Below, piece by piece: positions 34,434-42,252 of a stretch of DNA of 64,000 nt. The stretch comes from Lentzea sp. NEAU-D7 (GTDB lineage: Bacteria > Actinomycetota > Actinomycetes > Mycobacteriales > Pseudonocardiaceae), in contig NZ_JAPJDL010000002.1 in the NCBI RefSeq assembly GCF_026242055.1, forward strand, positions 186,001 to 250,000. The letters run 5' to 3'. The position numbers and the translations under genes are program-made. The notes beneath the pieces were generated by a model that was given only the letters and a program-made list of their open reading frames with translations, ran no database searches and was not told where the DNA came from. Position 1 is the stretch's first letter. Each line of letters starts with the position of its first letter.

Positions 34434-35728
34434 TGTTCGTCAGAAGGATCGCTGTCGTCGGCACCGGCTACGTCGGTCTGACCACCGGTGCGTGCCTCGC
34501 CTCGCTGGGCCACCGCGTGGTGTGCGCGGACGTCGACGCGGCCAAGGTCGAGCGCCTCTCGCGCGGCGAGGTCGACATCCTCGAACCGCGCCTCGCCGAA
34601 CTGGTCGCCGAGGGTTTGGCCTCCGGTCGCCTGTCGTTCGTCCTCGGCGCGTCGGCCGCGGTGGCCGACGCCGAGGTCGTCTTCCTCTGCGTGCCCACGC
34701 CCATGGGTGTCGGCGGCATCGCGGACCTGGCGGCCGTCGAGTCCGTTGTGGACGAGACGCGCGACCTGCTGCCGTCCGGCACCGTGATCGTCAACAAGTC
34801 CACCGTGCCGGTGGGCACCTCGATCCGCACCGCCGAGCTGCTGCGCCGCGACGACGTCGCCGTCGTCTCGAACCCGGAGTTCCTGCGCGAGGGCTCGGCC
34901 GTGCACGACTTCCTGAACCCGGACCGCATCGTCGTCGGCTGCGACCAGCAGGACGCCGCCGAGCGCGTCGCCGCCCTGTACGCACGCCTCGGCGCGCCCA
35001 CGGTGCTGACCGACGCCGCGTCCGCCGAGATGGTCAAGTACGCGGCGAACTGCTTCCTGGCGATGAAGCTCTCGTACGTCAACGCGGTCGCGGAGCTGTG
35101 CGAGCGCCTCGGCGCGAACATCACCGACGTCACCGAGGGCATGGGCTACGACAAGCGCATCGGCCAGGCGTTCCTGAACCCCGGCCCCGGCTGGGGCGGC
35201 TCGTGCCTGCCCAAGGACACGCACGCGATGCTCCAGGTCGCGGACGCCGCCGACTTCGAGTTCCGCCTGCTGCGCGCCACGATCGACACCAACGAGCGCC
35301 AGCGCCAGCGGATGGTCGAGAAGGTCCGCCTCGCCGTCACCGGCAAGCGCGGCGGCTCGCTGTCGCACGTGCGCCTGGGCCTGCTGGGCCTGACGTTCAA
35401 GGCCGGCACGGACGACCTGCGCGACTCCCCGGCCCTCGCCGTGGCCGCGCTGCTGAAGCAGGCGGGCGCGGAGCTCGTCGGTTACGACCCGGCACTCGCC
35501 GGCGGCACCGACCTCGGTTCGGTGTCCGTTGTAGACGATCCGTACCAGGCGGCCAAGGACGTCGACGCCCTCGTCGTGCTGACCGAGTGGCCGGAGTTCC
35601 GCTCGCTCGACTGGGCGCGCCTGGCCGAGACCGTGCGGCAGCCCGTGGTCGTCGACACCCGGAACCTCCTGGACCCGGACGTCCTGCGCCGCGCGGGCCT
35701 GACCTGCACGTCGCTGGGCCGTCGCTAG
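34430..35728 (+). CDS. ugd: UDP-glucose 6-dehydrogenase
   Basis: A 432-residue enzyme. The NAD motif 'IAVVGTGYVGLTTGACLASLGH' opens the protein, 'STVPVGTSIRTAELL' and 'NPEFLREGSAVHDFLNPDRIVVG' follow, and the catalytic Cys lies in 'GPGWGGSCLPKD'. 'GLTFKAGTDDLRDSPAL' closes the UDP-binding domain. It oxidises UDP-glucose (or a UDP-HexNAc, as in WbpA) to the uronate using 2 NAD+. It would supply uronic acid precursors for the locus. It is coupled to the GT4 gene (ATGA), and a perfect 10-bp terminator stem follows. Confidence 0.92.
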   Translation: MMFVRRIAVVGTGYVGLTTGACLASLGHRVVCADVDAAKVERLSRGEVDILEPRLAELVAEGLASGRLSFVLGASAAVADAEVVFLCVPTPMGVGGIADLAAVESVVDETRDLLPSGTVIVNKSTVPVGTSIRTAELLRRDDVAVVSNPEFLREGSAVHDFLNPDRIVVGCDQQDAAERVAALYARLGAPTVLTDAASAEMVKYAANCFLAMKLSYVNAVAELCERLGANITDVTEGMGYDKRIGQAFLNPGPGWGGSCLPKDTHAMLQVADAADFEFRLLRATIDTNERQRQRMVEKVRLAVTGKRGGSLSHVRLGLLGLTFKAGTDDLRDSPALAVAALLKQAGAELVGYDPALAGGTDLGSVSVVDDPYQAAKDVDALVVLTEWPEFRSLDWARLAETVRQPVVVDTRNLLDPDVLRRAGLTCTSLGRR

Positions 35729-35769
35729 TCCACTTGAGACTGTCCTCTCAGCTCAACGGTGTGTGACGG

Positions 35770-35806
35770 GGAGCGCGCGTTCGCCGGGGTTCGGTGCGCG
35801 CTCCCG
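35770..35806. terminator. Terminator hairpin after ugd
   Basis: GGGAGCGCGC (35770-35779) and GCGCGCTCCC (35797-35806) form a perfect 10-bp stem with a 17-nt loop, between the end of ugd and the opposite-strand deacetylase remnant. It can act in both directions. It marks the right end of the polysaccharide locus. Confidence 0.7.
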
Positions 35807-35809
35807 CTT

Positions 35810-35964
35810 CACAGGCCTGAGAACAGGTCCGTCTCCGGCAGCGGGACGTTCGTCCTGTCCAGGTCCCGGAAGTAGTGCTCCTGCTTCCGGCAGGCGGACG
35901 TCTCCTCGCTGACGTCGACGACCGTGGCACCCCCGGTGGCGGTCAGGTAGAACTTGTCCGGGAT
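35810..35964 (-). pseudogene. Truncated PIG-L/LmbE deacetylase fragment (C-terminal remnant)
   Basis: The minus strand encodes about 50 residues, from 'IPDKFYLTA' to 'NVPLPETDLFSGL' and a TGA stop. This closely parallels the end of the intact neighbour ('IPAKLYLEA...APLPETDLFAGI'). No start codon or N-terminal deacetylase motif precedes it. The 36014-36100 stretch between the two holds only a 28-codon open frame (GTG at 36100) overlapping the intact gene's stop. This is best read as a decayed tandem duplicate. Confidence 0.7.
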
Positions 35965-36096
35965 CCCAGGACCGGTCGTGTCCGCCCGCCAGGGCGCCGA
36001 GCCCTTCGGTTTGCTACCTGATTTCTTCGTTCTGGCTGAGGGTCACCGTCCCGGCCGTGCGCGCGAGGTCGTCCGCGAGCACGACCAGCAGGGTCC

Positions 36097-36825
36097 TCAC
36101 CACCGCGGCAGATCCGGCCCGTGGTGGGTGATGCCGGCGAACAGATCGGTCTCCGGCAACGGCGCGCCGGTCGTGTCGATCGCGCGGATGTAGGACTCCG
36201 CGGCGAACCGCTGCTGCGCCGTCAGCTTCCCGATCAGCGACTGGCTCTCGTAGCAGTACAACGCCTTGCGCTTCACGTCGGCGACCGCCGAGGTGTCGAC
36301 CGTGGTGGTGGCAAGGCTGTCGTGGGCTTCCAGGTACAGCTTCGCCGGGATGCCGGTCTCCTTGACCGCGTGCTGCGCGACCCGTGCGGCGTGGACGTGG
36401 TCGCGGTGCTGGTGCGGGTTGTGGTGGTCGTGCGTGACGACGACCTGCGGCCGGAAGTGCTCGATCAGAGCGGCGACCCGTCCCGCGGCCGTCTCGACGG
36501 GGATGGAGCAGAAGGCGCCGGGCGGCACCTCTCCCGTCTCGCCGGAGTCGTGATATCCCAACAGTTCCAGGTCTGTGATGCCGAGCACATCGCACGCGGC
36601 GTAGAGCTGTGCCCTGCGTCGCGCCGCCACCGCCTGCGGGTGGTGGTTCAGCTCGCCGGGCTTGATGCCACCGGGCATGTCGCCCAGTTCGCCACTGGTA
36701 CAGGTGACGAGGACGATCCGGACGCCCTGACGGGCGTAGTGGGCCAGGACCCCTCCGGTCGACCGCGACTCGTCGTCGGGGTGAGCGTGGACGGCCAGCA
36801 AGGTTCTCGGTCCATCGAACTGCAC
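36097..36825 (-). CDS. PIG-L/LmbE-family N-acetyl deacetylase
   Basis: A 242-residue zinc hydrolase with the family motif 'AVHAHPDDES' (His-x-x-Asp-Asp) at about residues 11-20 and 'VVVTHDHHNPHQHRDHVHAARV' supplying the third metal ligand. Family members deacetylate GlcNAc-inositol (MshB), mycothiol conjugates (Mca) or antibiotic/glycan GlcNAc. The exact substrate is unclear; nearness to the glycan locus allows a glycan role. It is divergent from the SLATT gene, with a 34-bp gap that must hold both start regions. Confidence 0.85.
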   Translation of the reverse strand: MQFDGPRTLLAVHAHPDDESRSTGGVLAHYARQGVRIVLVTCTSGELGDMPGGIKPGELNHHPQAVAARRRAQLYAACDVLGITDLELLGYHDSGETGEVPPGAFCSIPVETAAGRVAALIEHFRPQVVVTHDHHNPHQHRDHVHAARVAQHAVKETGIPAKLYLEAHDSLATTTVDTSAVADVKRKALYCYESQSLIGKLTAQQRFAAESYIRAIDTTGAPLPETDLFAGITHHGPDLPRW

Positions 36826-36859
36826 GCGGGGAAGTTACCTCGAAACTATTGTCTTTCCG

Positions 36860-37315
36860 GTGACCGACTTGCCGTCTGGCCTGAAGCCGCACGAACTCGC
36901 ACAACACCTGCGCGGACAGATCGAACGCGGGCACGCGTACGCCCGCGCGCGCAAGCAGCGGTTCAGGTGGAAGTCCGTAACTGTCCGACTGACCACTTTG
37001 GTGCTTTCGGCGGTGTCGACGATCATCCTCGGCCTGCAGAACCTCGACCCCTGGACGGGAACGGCGTTCTCGCTGATCGCGGTGGTGACCGTGGTGTCCG
37101 CTTTGGAGCCGTTCTTCGCGTGGCGCTCGCTGTGGGTGCTGATGGAGGAGGCCAGCTACAAGTTCCACCGGCTGGAGGACGATCTCTCGTACTACGTGGC
37201 GTCCACTCCGGCCGACGAGGTCGATCCGGAGCGCGTGCGGGAGATGTTCGAGCGGTACCAGGAGATCTGGGACTCGCTCAGCGGACGGTGGTTGAAGTTC
37301 CGCGACAACGGCTGA
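36860..37315 (+). CDS. DUF4231/SLATT-type two-TM protein
   Basis: A 151-residue protein from GTG 36860. A basic amphipathic helix ('QLRGQIERGHAYARARKQRFRWKS'-type) precedes two hydrophobic segments (about 47-66 and 72-90). An acidic C-terminal helix ends '...ERYQEIWDSLSGRWLK'. This is the DUF4231/SLATT layout. Unlike the 1631-3246 pair it has no SLOG partner next to it. If it is an effector, the sensor must be elsewhere. There is no enzyme motif. Confidence 0.7.
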   Translation: MTDLPSGLKPHELAQHLRGQIERGHAYARARKQRFRWKSVTVRLTTLVLSAVSTIILGLQNLDPWTGTAFSLIAVVTVVSALEPFFAWRSLWVLMEEASYKFHRLEDDLSYYVASTPADEVDPERVREMFERYQEIWDSLSGRWLKFRDNG

Positions 37316-37373
37316 GCGGGTGCCGCCGGCCGGTAGGGTCGATCTCCGCTGTCCCAGGATCAGGGGGTTTCTC

Positions 37374-37694
37374 GTGTCGGACGCTTGGGGTTTGCTGATA
37401 CCCGTCATCGTCATCGCGGTGATCGTGCTCGTCGGGATCGTCATGAAGAAGCTGCAGAAGGGCTTGTTCGAACAGCTGGGCGCTTCCACGCCGGGGACGG
37501 CACCCGGTGCCGGACCTTTTTCCGGGTTCCAGCAGTCGCCGCAGGAGAGCCGGGAGGACTTCGTGCGGAGGCACTGGCAGCGCCCCGGCGTGGTGGCCGA
37601 CGGCGTGACCCTGGTCGATCTCTACGACCGCATCCGGGCCCTCGAGGAACGCGTCGCCCAGGCCGAGCGCCGTTCCGCCGCATCGCCTGACTGA
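37374..37694 (+). CDS. Small single-TM protein with C-terminal coiled coil
   Basis: A 106-residue protein from GTG 37374. One hydrophobic segment (about 4-24, 'WGLLIPVIVIAVIVLVGIVM') is followed by a Gly/Pro/Ser linker and a C-terminal helix 'LVDLYDRIRALEERVAQAER' that looks like a short coiled coil. The family is not recognised. It follows the SLATT gene by 58 bp on the same strand and may be cotranscribed. Confidence 0.6.
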   Translation: MSDAWGLLIPVIVIAVIVLVGIVMKKLQKGLFEQLGASTPGTAPGAGPFSGFQQSPQESREDFVRRHWQRPGVVADGVTLVDLYDRIRALEERVAQAERRSAASPD

Positions 37695-37702
37695 GCCCGC
37701 GC

Positions 37703-37743
37703 ACCGCCTGCGCCGCCGGCGGGGGCTCGGCGGCGCAGGCGGT
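37703..37743. terminator. Bidirectional terminator, perfect 15-bp stem
   Basis: ACCGCCTGCGCCGCC (37703-37717) and GGCGGCGCAGGCGGT (37729-37743) pair perfectly around an 11-nt loop. It is placed exactly between two convergent genes, 8 bp after one stop and 9 bp before the other. Confidence 0.75.
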
Positions 37744-37752
37744 CACAGGCGA

Positions 37753-38856
37753 CTACGGAGTGGGCGCGGGCTTGCCCTTGGCGTCCGGCGCGCCGGCGTC
37801 GTGCAGGAAGTTGTCCTGCCAAACCGCCCACTTGTGCGAGGCGCCCTTCTGGCTCACGTAGGCCGCGCCCCACCCGGTGCCGCTGAAGCGGTTGTTGATG
37901 GACTTCATGTTGCGGCCGTAGAGGTTGTCGAAGCCCGACTCCAGGCCGAGCTGGTAGCCGCCGCCCTCCAGCAGGTTGCCCTCCACGGTGACGTTGTCGA
38001 TGTCGCCGCCGTAGGTCTGGATGAACAGGGCGCCGGTGTCGTTGCCGGTGGAGCAGTCGATGCGGTTGTTGCGGAACGTCAGGGTGCGGCCCGGGTTCCT
38101 GTCCAGCGGGAAGTCGCGGACGGTGGCGCCGTCGTTGTGCGACTCGCCGTCCGAGCGCAGGCCGCGGACGTAGTTGCCCTCGGCCAGGCCGCTCAGGGTG
38201 GCGCCGGTGTTGTAGAAGCAGATGCCGGAGCCCATGCCGCTGATGTAGTTGCGCTGCAGGGTGCCGACGCCGAGGAACGCGCAGGAGCCCGCGATGGTCT
38301 TGGCCGGCAGGGCCGAGCCGTCGATGTTCGAGTCGCGGATGGTGACGGGGGCACCGGTGACCTGGCAGGAGTTGCTGCCGCACGGCCCGTTCGTCGTGAT
38401 CAGCGGAGCCGTCTCACCGAGGTTCTTCGGGCGGATGCACGACTTCTCGATGGTGATGTTGCCCGCGAACAGCGTCAGGGCCTGCTCGACGCGCTTGCCG
38501 GAGATCACGGTGCCCGCGGCGGGGGCGCCGGGGCCGGTGTAGAGCGGCAGGGAGTCGCAGTGCAGGCCGTGCGCGGCGAGGCCGGTGTTGCCCTGGGTGA
38601 GCTTCCAGCCGGGGGAGCCGGACGGGGCGGGGCTGTTCGCCGGGGGCTTCACGGGGCCGTTCGTGGCGGACTTCGCGGTGGAGCTGGGGGCCGCCGAGCT
38701 GCTGCTCGGGGCGGCGGAGGAACTGCTGGTGGCGCTGGTCGAGCTGGCGCTGGTGCTGCTGTCCGCCACGGGTGTCGGTTGGGCCGCCTCGGTCGGGGAG
38801 CAGGCGGCCAGCACGATGACACCACCGGTCAGCAGTGCGGCCAATCTCAGTCTCAC
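37753..38856 (-). CDS. Secreted lipoprotein with right-handed beta-helix
   Basis: 367 residues from GTG 38856, supported by a GGAGGT ribosome site upstream; an ATG at 38874 lacks one. The signal peptide ends in a lipobox LAAC (about residues 16-19). A Ser/Thr/Ala-rich linker (about 24-70) leads to a parallel beta-helix-like domain with recurrent 'NN/RN-I-x-G' turns ('FRNNRIDCSTGNDTGALF', 'VEGNLLEGGGYQLG', 'INNRFSGTG'). Such folds often bind or cleave polysaccharide. No catalytic site was recognised. An inverted-repeat array lies directly upstream. Confidence 0.75.
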   Translation of the reverse strand: MRLRLAALLTGGVIVLAACSPTEAAQPTPVADSSTSASSTSATSSSSAAPSSSSAAPSSTAKSATNGPVKPPANSPAPSGSPGWKLTQGNTGLAAHGLHCDSLPLYTGPGAPAAGTVISGKRVEQALTLFAGNITIEKSCIRPKNLGETAPLITTNGPCGSNSCQVTGAPVTIRDSNIDGSALPAKTIAGSCAFLGVGTLQRNYISGMGSGICFYNTGATLSGLAEGNYVRGLRSDGESHNDGATVRDFPLDRNPGRTLTFRNNRIDCSTGNDTGALFIQTYGGDIDNVTVEGNLLEGGGYQLGLESGFDNLYGRNMKSINNRFSGTGWGAAYVSQKGASHKWAVWQDNFLHDAGAPDAKGKPAPTP

Positions 38857-38874
38857 GGCTGTTTCTACCTCCAC

Positions 38875-38959
38875 GCGAGTTCACGACGGGGGACCGTGAA
38901 CTCGCTGATTGTGTCGTCGGCCGGTGCGGAATGTGCACGAACTCGCGCGACGGAGTTCG
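38875..38959. promoter_or_regulatory. Operator-like array of GAGTTC inverted repeats
   Basis: GCGAGTTCACG (38875-38885) and CGTGAACTCGC (38895-38905) are a perfect 11-bp inverted repeat with a 9-nt spacer. A second pair, CGAACTC (38938-38944) and GAGTTCG (38953-38959), shares the GAGTTC/GAACTC half-site. The array lies just upstream of the lipoprotein start, where a repressor would bind. The remainder of the gap to 39125 shows nothing else I can name. Confidence 0.5.
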
Positions 38960-39125
38960 TACGGGGCCGTTGAACGGTCAGCACACTGCACGGCACAACG
39001 GGAGGAGTCAAGCGGATCTCCTTGTGGCGCAACATCATCTTCCGCCTCGAAGGGAATGCCCCGTCCGTGTGAGCTGGTAGATCACGTTTCAATCACCGAG
39101 TCATCTGAATTCCTGATGTGTGAGT

Positions 39126-39893
39126 TCAGCGACCCGTGAAAGACGCGCGGCCCGGACCGTCCGTGAGGAAGCTGTGCACAGCGCGTGGCAGGTCCTCGGT
39201 CTCGTACAACGCCGACGCGATCGTCGTGACATGAGCGTCGGCCTCCGGGACGCCACCGTTCTCGAAATGCGCGAGCACCTGTTTGGTCGCAAAATGTGCC
39301 TGCGTCGGCCCGGCCGCGAGCGACAAAGCGAACTGTTCGGCCGCGAGCGCGAAGCCCTCGTCCGGAAACACCCGGTTGACCACATTCCAGCGTTCGAGCG
39401 TCTCGGCGTCGTAAAGGTCGCCGGTCATCACGAACTCCTTCGCGCGGCCCACGCCGGCCCGCGCCGCCAGCCGCTGCGTGCCGCCCATCGTCGGCGTCAG
39501 GCCCACCACCTTCTCGACCAGCCCGAAGCGCGCCGACTCCGAGGCCAGGATCAGGTCGCACGCCACCGCCAGCTCGAAAGCCCAGGTCAGGCACAACGCG
39601 TGCGCGGCGAAGACGGTCGGGATCGGCAGCGCGGCGAGGCGCTGCGGCAGCAGGATCATGCGGTCGAACAGCTGCTGCGCCTCCTCCCGGTACTCCTGCT
39701 GGGCGAACAGCGACACGTCCACGCCGCCCGACACGACCCGGCCCGAGGCGTTGACCAGCAACGCCCGCGCGTCACCCAGCTCGTCCAGGGCCTCGTGGAA
39801 CTCCGCGTCGAGGTCGAGGGAGTAGAGGTTGAGCGGCGGCGCGTCGATCGTGATGATCGCGAGCTCGTCGCGGCGGGTCAGGTGGATCTTCAC
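39126..39893 (-). CDS. Enoyl-CoA hydratase/isomerase (crotonase) family protein
   Basis: A 255-residue crotonase-fold protein. 'VVSGGVDVSLFAQQ' occupies the first oxyanion-hole region and 'DLILASESARFGLVEKVVGLTPTMGGTQRL' the second. The usual 'FSAGAD' is replaced by 'VSGGVD', so the exact reaction is uncertain. It could act in fatty acid or amino acid breakdown. The gene lies 7 bp downstream of corA, same strand. Confidence 0.8.
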   Translation of the reverse strand: MKIHLTRRDELAIITIDAPPLNLYSLDLDAEFHEALDELGDARALLVNASGRVVSGGVDVSLFAQQEYREEAQQLFDRMILLPQRLAALPIPTVFAAHALCLTWAFELAVACDLILASESARFGLVEKVVGLTPTMGGTQRLAARAGVGRAKEFVMTGDLYDAETLERWNVVNRVFPDEGFALAAEQFALSLAAGPTQAHFATKQVLAHFENGGVPEADAHVTTIASALYETEDLPRAVHSFLTDGPGRASFTGR

Positions 39894-39900
39894 AGCTGGC

Positions 39901-40857
39901 TCACAACCAATCGCGGCGCTTGAACATCAGGTACAGGAGGAAGGAGAGGCCGAAGATACCCACCGTGGCGACTCCGAAGCCCCATCTCTGCTCGAAGCCG
40001 GGGTAGGGGACGTTCATGCCGTAGTACCCCGAGATCGCCGTCGGCACCGCGATGATCGCGGCCCAGCTGGTGACCTTCTTCATGATCGAGTTGAGCCGGT
40101 TGCCCTGCACGGCGACCTCGGCCTCGCGCAGGTTCGTGATCAGCTCCCGCATCGACTCGGTCAGCTCGGCCGTGGACAGCGTGTGGTCCTTCACGTCCAG
40201 GTAGTACGGCATCATCACGTCGTCCACGAGGTCGTGCTCGCGGTGCAACAGCGACCCCAGCACCTCCCGCATCGGCAGCGCGACACGCCTGAGCTGCACC
40301 AAGGCGCGCCGGAGCTGCAACGCCCTGCGCCCGACGTGCGGCCTCTCCTCGTAGATGTGGTCTTCCAGGGCCTCGATGTCGTCGTCGAGGGCCTGCGCGG
40401 CGGCGTAGTGGCTGTCCGCGACGTCGTCCAGCAGCCCGTGCAGCAGGAACCCGACGCCCGACTTGGCGAGCTGCGGCGCGCTGTCCCACCGCCGCTCGAC
40501 GCCCTCCAGGGAGTAGTCCTCGCTCTCGCGCACCGTCACCAGCGCGTTCGGCGTCACGAACACGTCGACCTCGCACGCCTTGATCTCGTGCTCGTCGTAC
40601 CGGACCGCGTACACGGAGAGGAACAGGTGGGTGGGGTAGCGGTCGACCTTGGGACGCTGCCGCTCGGCGAAAGCGTCCTCGATCGCGAGTTCGTGCAACC
40701 CCAGTTCGTCGCGCAACAGGCCTGTTTCGTCCTCGGACGGCGCACAGAGGTCGAACCACACCACGGCGGAGTGATCTTCGAGACGCCCGCCGATTTCCGC
40801 GACGGGGAAGTCCCTGTCCACGAGTTCGCCGTTGCGGTACAAGCGGGTCCGACCCAT
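39901..40857 (-). CDS. corA: CorA-family Mg2+/divalent cation transporter
   Basis: 318 residues from ATG 40857 (an in-frame TTG lies 9 bp upstream). A long soluble N-terminal funnel domain is followed by two C-terminal TM helices. The signature GMN lies in 'GYYGMNVPYPGF' after TM1, and a basic tail 'FKRRDWL' ends the protein, as in CorA pentamers. It imports Mg2+ or Co2+ through the cytoplasmic membrane. It is divergent from the kinase gene. Confidence 0.9.
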   Translation of the reverse strand: MGRTRLYRNGELVDRDFPVAEIGGRLEDHSAVVWFDLCAPSEDETGLLRDELGLHELAIEDAFAERQRPKVDRYPTHLFLSVYAVRYDEHEIKACEVDVFVTPNALVTVRESEDYSLEGVERRWDSAPQLAKSGVGFLLHGLLDDVADSHYAAAQALDDDIEALEDHIYEERPHVGRRALQLRRALVQLRRVALPMREVLGSLLHREHDLVDDVMMPYYLDVKDHTLSTAELTESMRELITNLREAEVAVQGNRLNSIMKKVTSWAAIIAVPTAISGYYGMNVPYPGFEQRWGFGVATVGIFGLSFLLYLMFKRRDWL

Positions 40858-40926
40858 GGGTGACAACGATACGTAGATCTACTCAGATGTGAGGTTTCGG
40901 CCCGAGTTCCCGCTACCCTCGATCCG

Positions 40927-42252
40927 GTGAAGGTGGACCAACCACAGCGCATTGGGGACTACCTGCTCTTGGGCAGGCTTGGTCGTGGTGCCATGGGAAC
41001 GGTCTACCTGGGACAAGGCAGCGACGGACGCCAGGTCGCGGTCAAGGTCGCCCGCGCCGAACTGGCCGACGACCCGCGTTTCCGCGAGCGGTTCCGCCGC
41101 GAGGTGCAGATGGCCCGCGCGGTCGGCAGCGCCGGCACGGCGGCGGTCGTGGACGCCGACACGCGCGCGCCCCGCCCCTGGATGGCCACGGAGTACGTGC
41201 CCGGGCCGACGCTCCAGGAGGCCATCGAACGGCACGGTCCCTTGCCGGAGCACCATTTGAGACGCCTCGCCGAAGGTCTGGCCGAGGCGCTCACCGCCAT
41301 CCACCGGGCAGGCCTCGTCCACCGCGACCTCAAGCCGTCCAACGTGCTCCTCGGAGCCGACGGGCCCCGCGTCATCGACTTCGGCATCTCGCGCGCGATG
41401 GAGCACACGGCGCTGACGGAGACCGGAATGGTCTTCGGCACGCCCGGCTTCCTCTCGCCCGAGCAGATCACCGGCCAGGACGTCGCCGCCCCGAGCGACG
41501 TCTTCGCCCTCGGCGCCGTGCTGGTCTACGCGGCGACGGGCCGGGGCCCGTTCGGCGAGGGCCCGACCGCGACGCTGCTCTACAAGGCCGCCCACGGCGA
41601 ACCGGACATCGACGGCGTGCCCAAGCCGCTGCGGCCGCTGGTGCAGAAGTGCATGCACCGCGACCCGGCCAAGCGCCCAGAACCGGCCGAGGTGACGCGC
41701 CTGCTCTCGCAGGTCGTCACGCCGAAGCCGCCGACCAGCAAGCTGCCCGCCCCGATGACGCCGGCCGCCGCGACGTTCTCGACGTCGCGGTTCGTGCCGA
41801 TGGCGTGGGGTGGCCTGAACCTCGCCGTGGCGCTGCTCGCCGCCGCGATCGCCGACCCGGCCGCGCAGGCGAACGGTGCCACGCAGCTGCTGGCGCTGGC
41901 CGCGTTCTGCGTGCTCATCGTGCGCGCGGTGCGGTACTTCAGCGCCGCCGCGCGCCGCAAGGTCGTGATCGAGGTCAGCCGCGAGGGCATCGCCACGACG
42001 CGCAACGGCAAGTTCCACCAGTACTGGTGGTACGAGCTCGCACGGGTGCGCGTCGTGCCGCACAAGAAGCGGCCGTGGGTCGTCGTCTGGCTGAAGGACC
42101 CGGCGCCACGCCGCTTCTTCGGCGCGCACCACGGCGGTGTGCGGGTCTTCCCGGTCGCCCACGAACGCACCAGGAGGCGGCGCGAGCGCGACGTCGCCGA
42201 GCTGCGCGCCGCCCTGGCCTGGTACCTGCCGCGGAGCTACGACGGCCGCTGA
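40927..42252 (+). CDS. Membrane-anchored Ser/Thr protein kinase
   Basis: A 441-residue protein. The kinase domain (about 8-265) has the glycine loop 'LGRLGRGAMGTVYLG', the 'VAVKVA' lysine, 'HRDLKPSNVLL', 'DFGIS' and 'GTPGFLSPEQ'. A linker leads to two hydrophobic helices (about 295-340), then a C-terminal region rich in strands and basic residues ('KVVIEVSREGIATTRNGKFHQYWWYEL'), PH-like in pattern. There are no PASTA repeats. 'TACCCT' 8 bp before the GTG suggests a leaderless mRNA. The 3' end overlaps the convergent CU044_5270 gene by 16 bp. Confidence 0.9.
   Translation: MKVDQPQRIGDYLLLGRLGRGAMGTVYLGQGSDGRQVAVKVARAELADDPRFRERFRREVQMARAVGSAGTAAVVDADTRAPRPWMATEYVPGPTLQEAIERHGPLPEHHLRRLAEGLAEALTAIHRAGLVHRDLKPSNVLLGADGPRVIDFGISRAMEHTALTETGMVFGTPGFLSPEQITGQDVAAPSDVFALGAVLVYAATGRGPFGEGPTATLLYKAAHGEPDIDGVPKPLRPLVQKCMHRDPAKRPEPAEVTRLLSQVVTPKPPTSKLPAPMTPAAATFSTSRFVPMAWGGLNLAVALLAAAIADPAAQANGATQLLALAAFCVLIVRAVRYFSAAARRKVVIEVSREGIATTRNGKFHQYWWYELARVRVVPHKKRPWVVVWLKDPAPRRFFGAHHGGVRVFPVAHERTRRRRERDVAELRAALAWYLPRSYDGR

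Noticed and set aside
36014..36100. A 28-codon gene after the PIG-L deacetylase
   Set aside because: It overlaps the stop by GTGA but is too short, shows no recognised motif, and lies in a decayed duplicate; it was treated as part of the remnant.
36097..36825. MshB or Mca of the mycothiol pathway
   Set aside because: Only the general PIG-L motifs are visible; nothing distinguishes a mycothiol enzyme, and the length and neighbours do not support a specific assignment.
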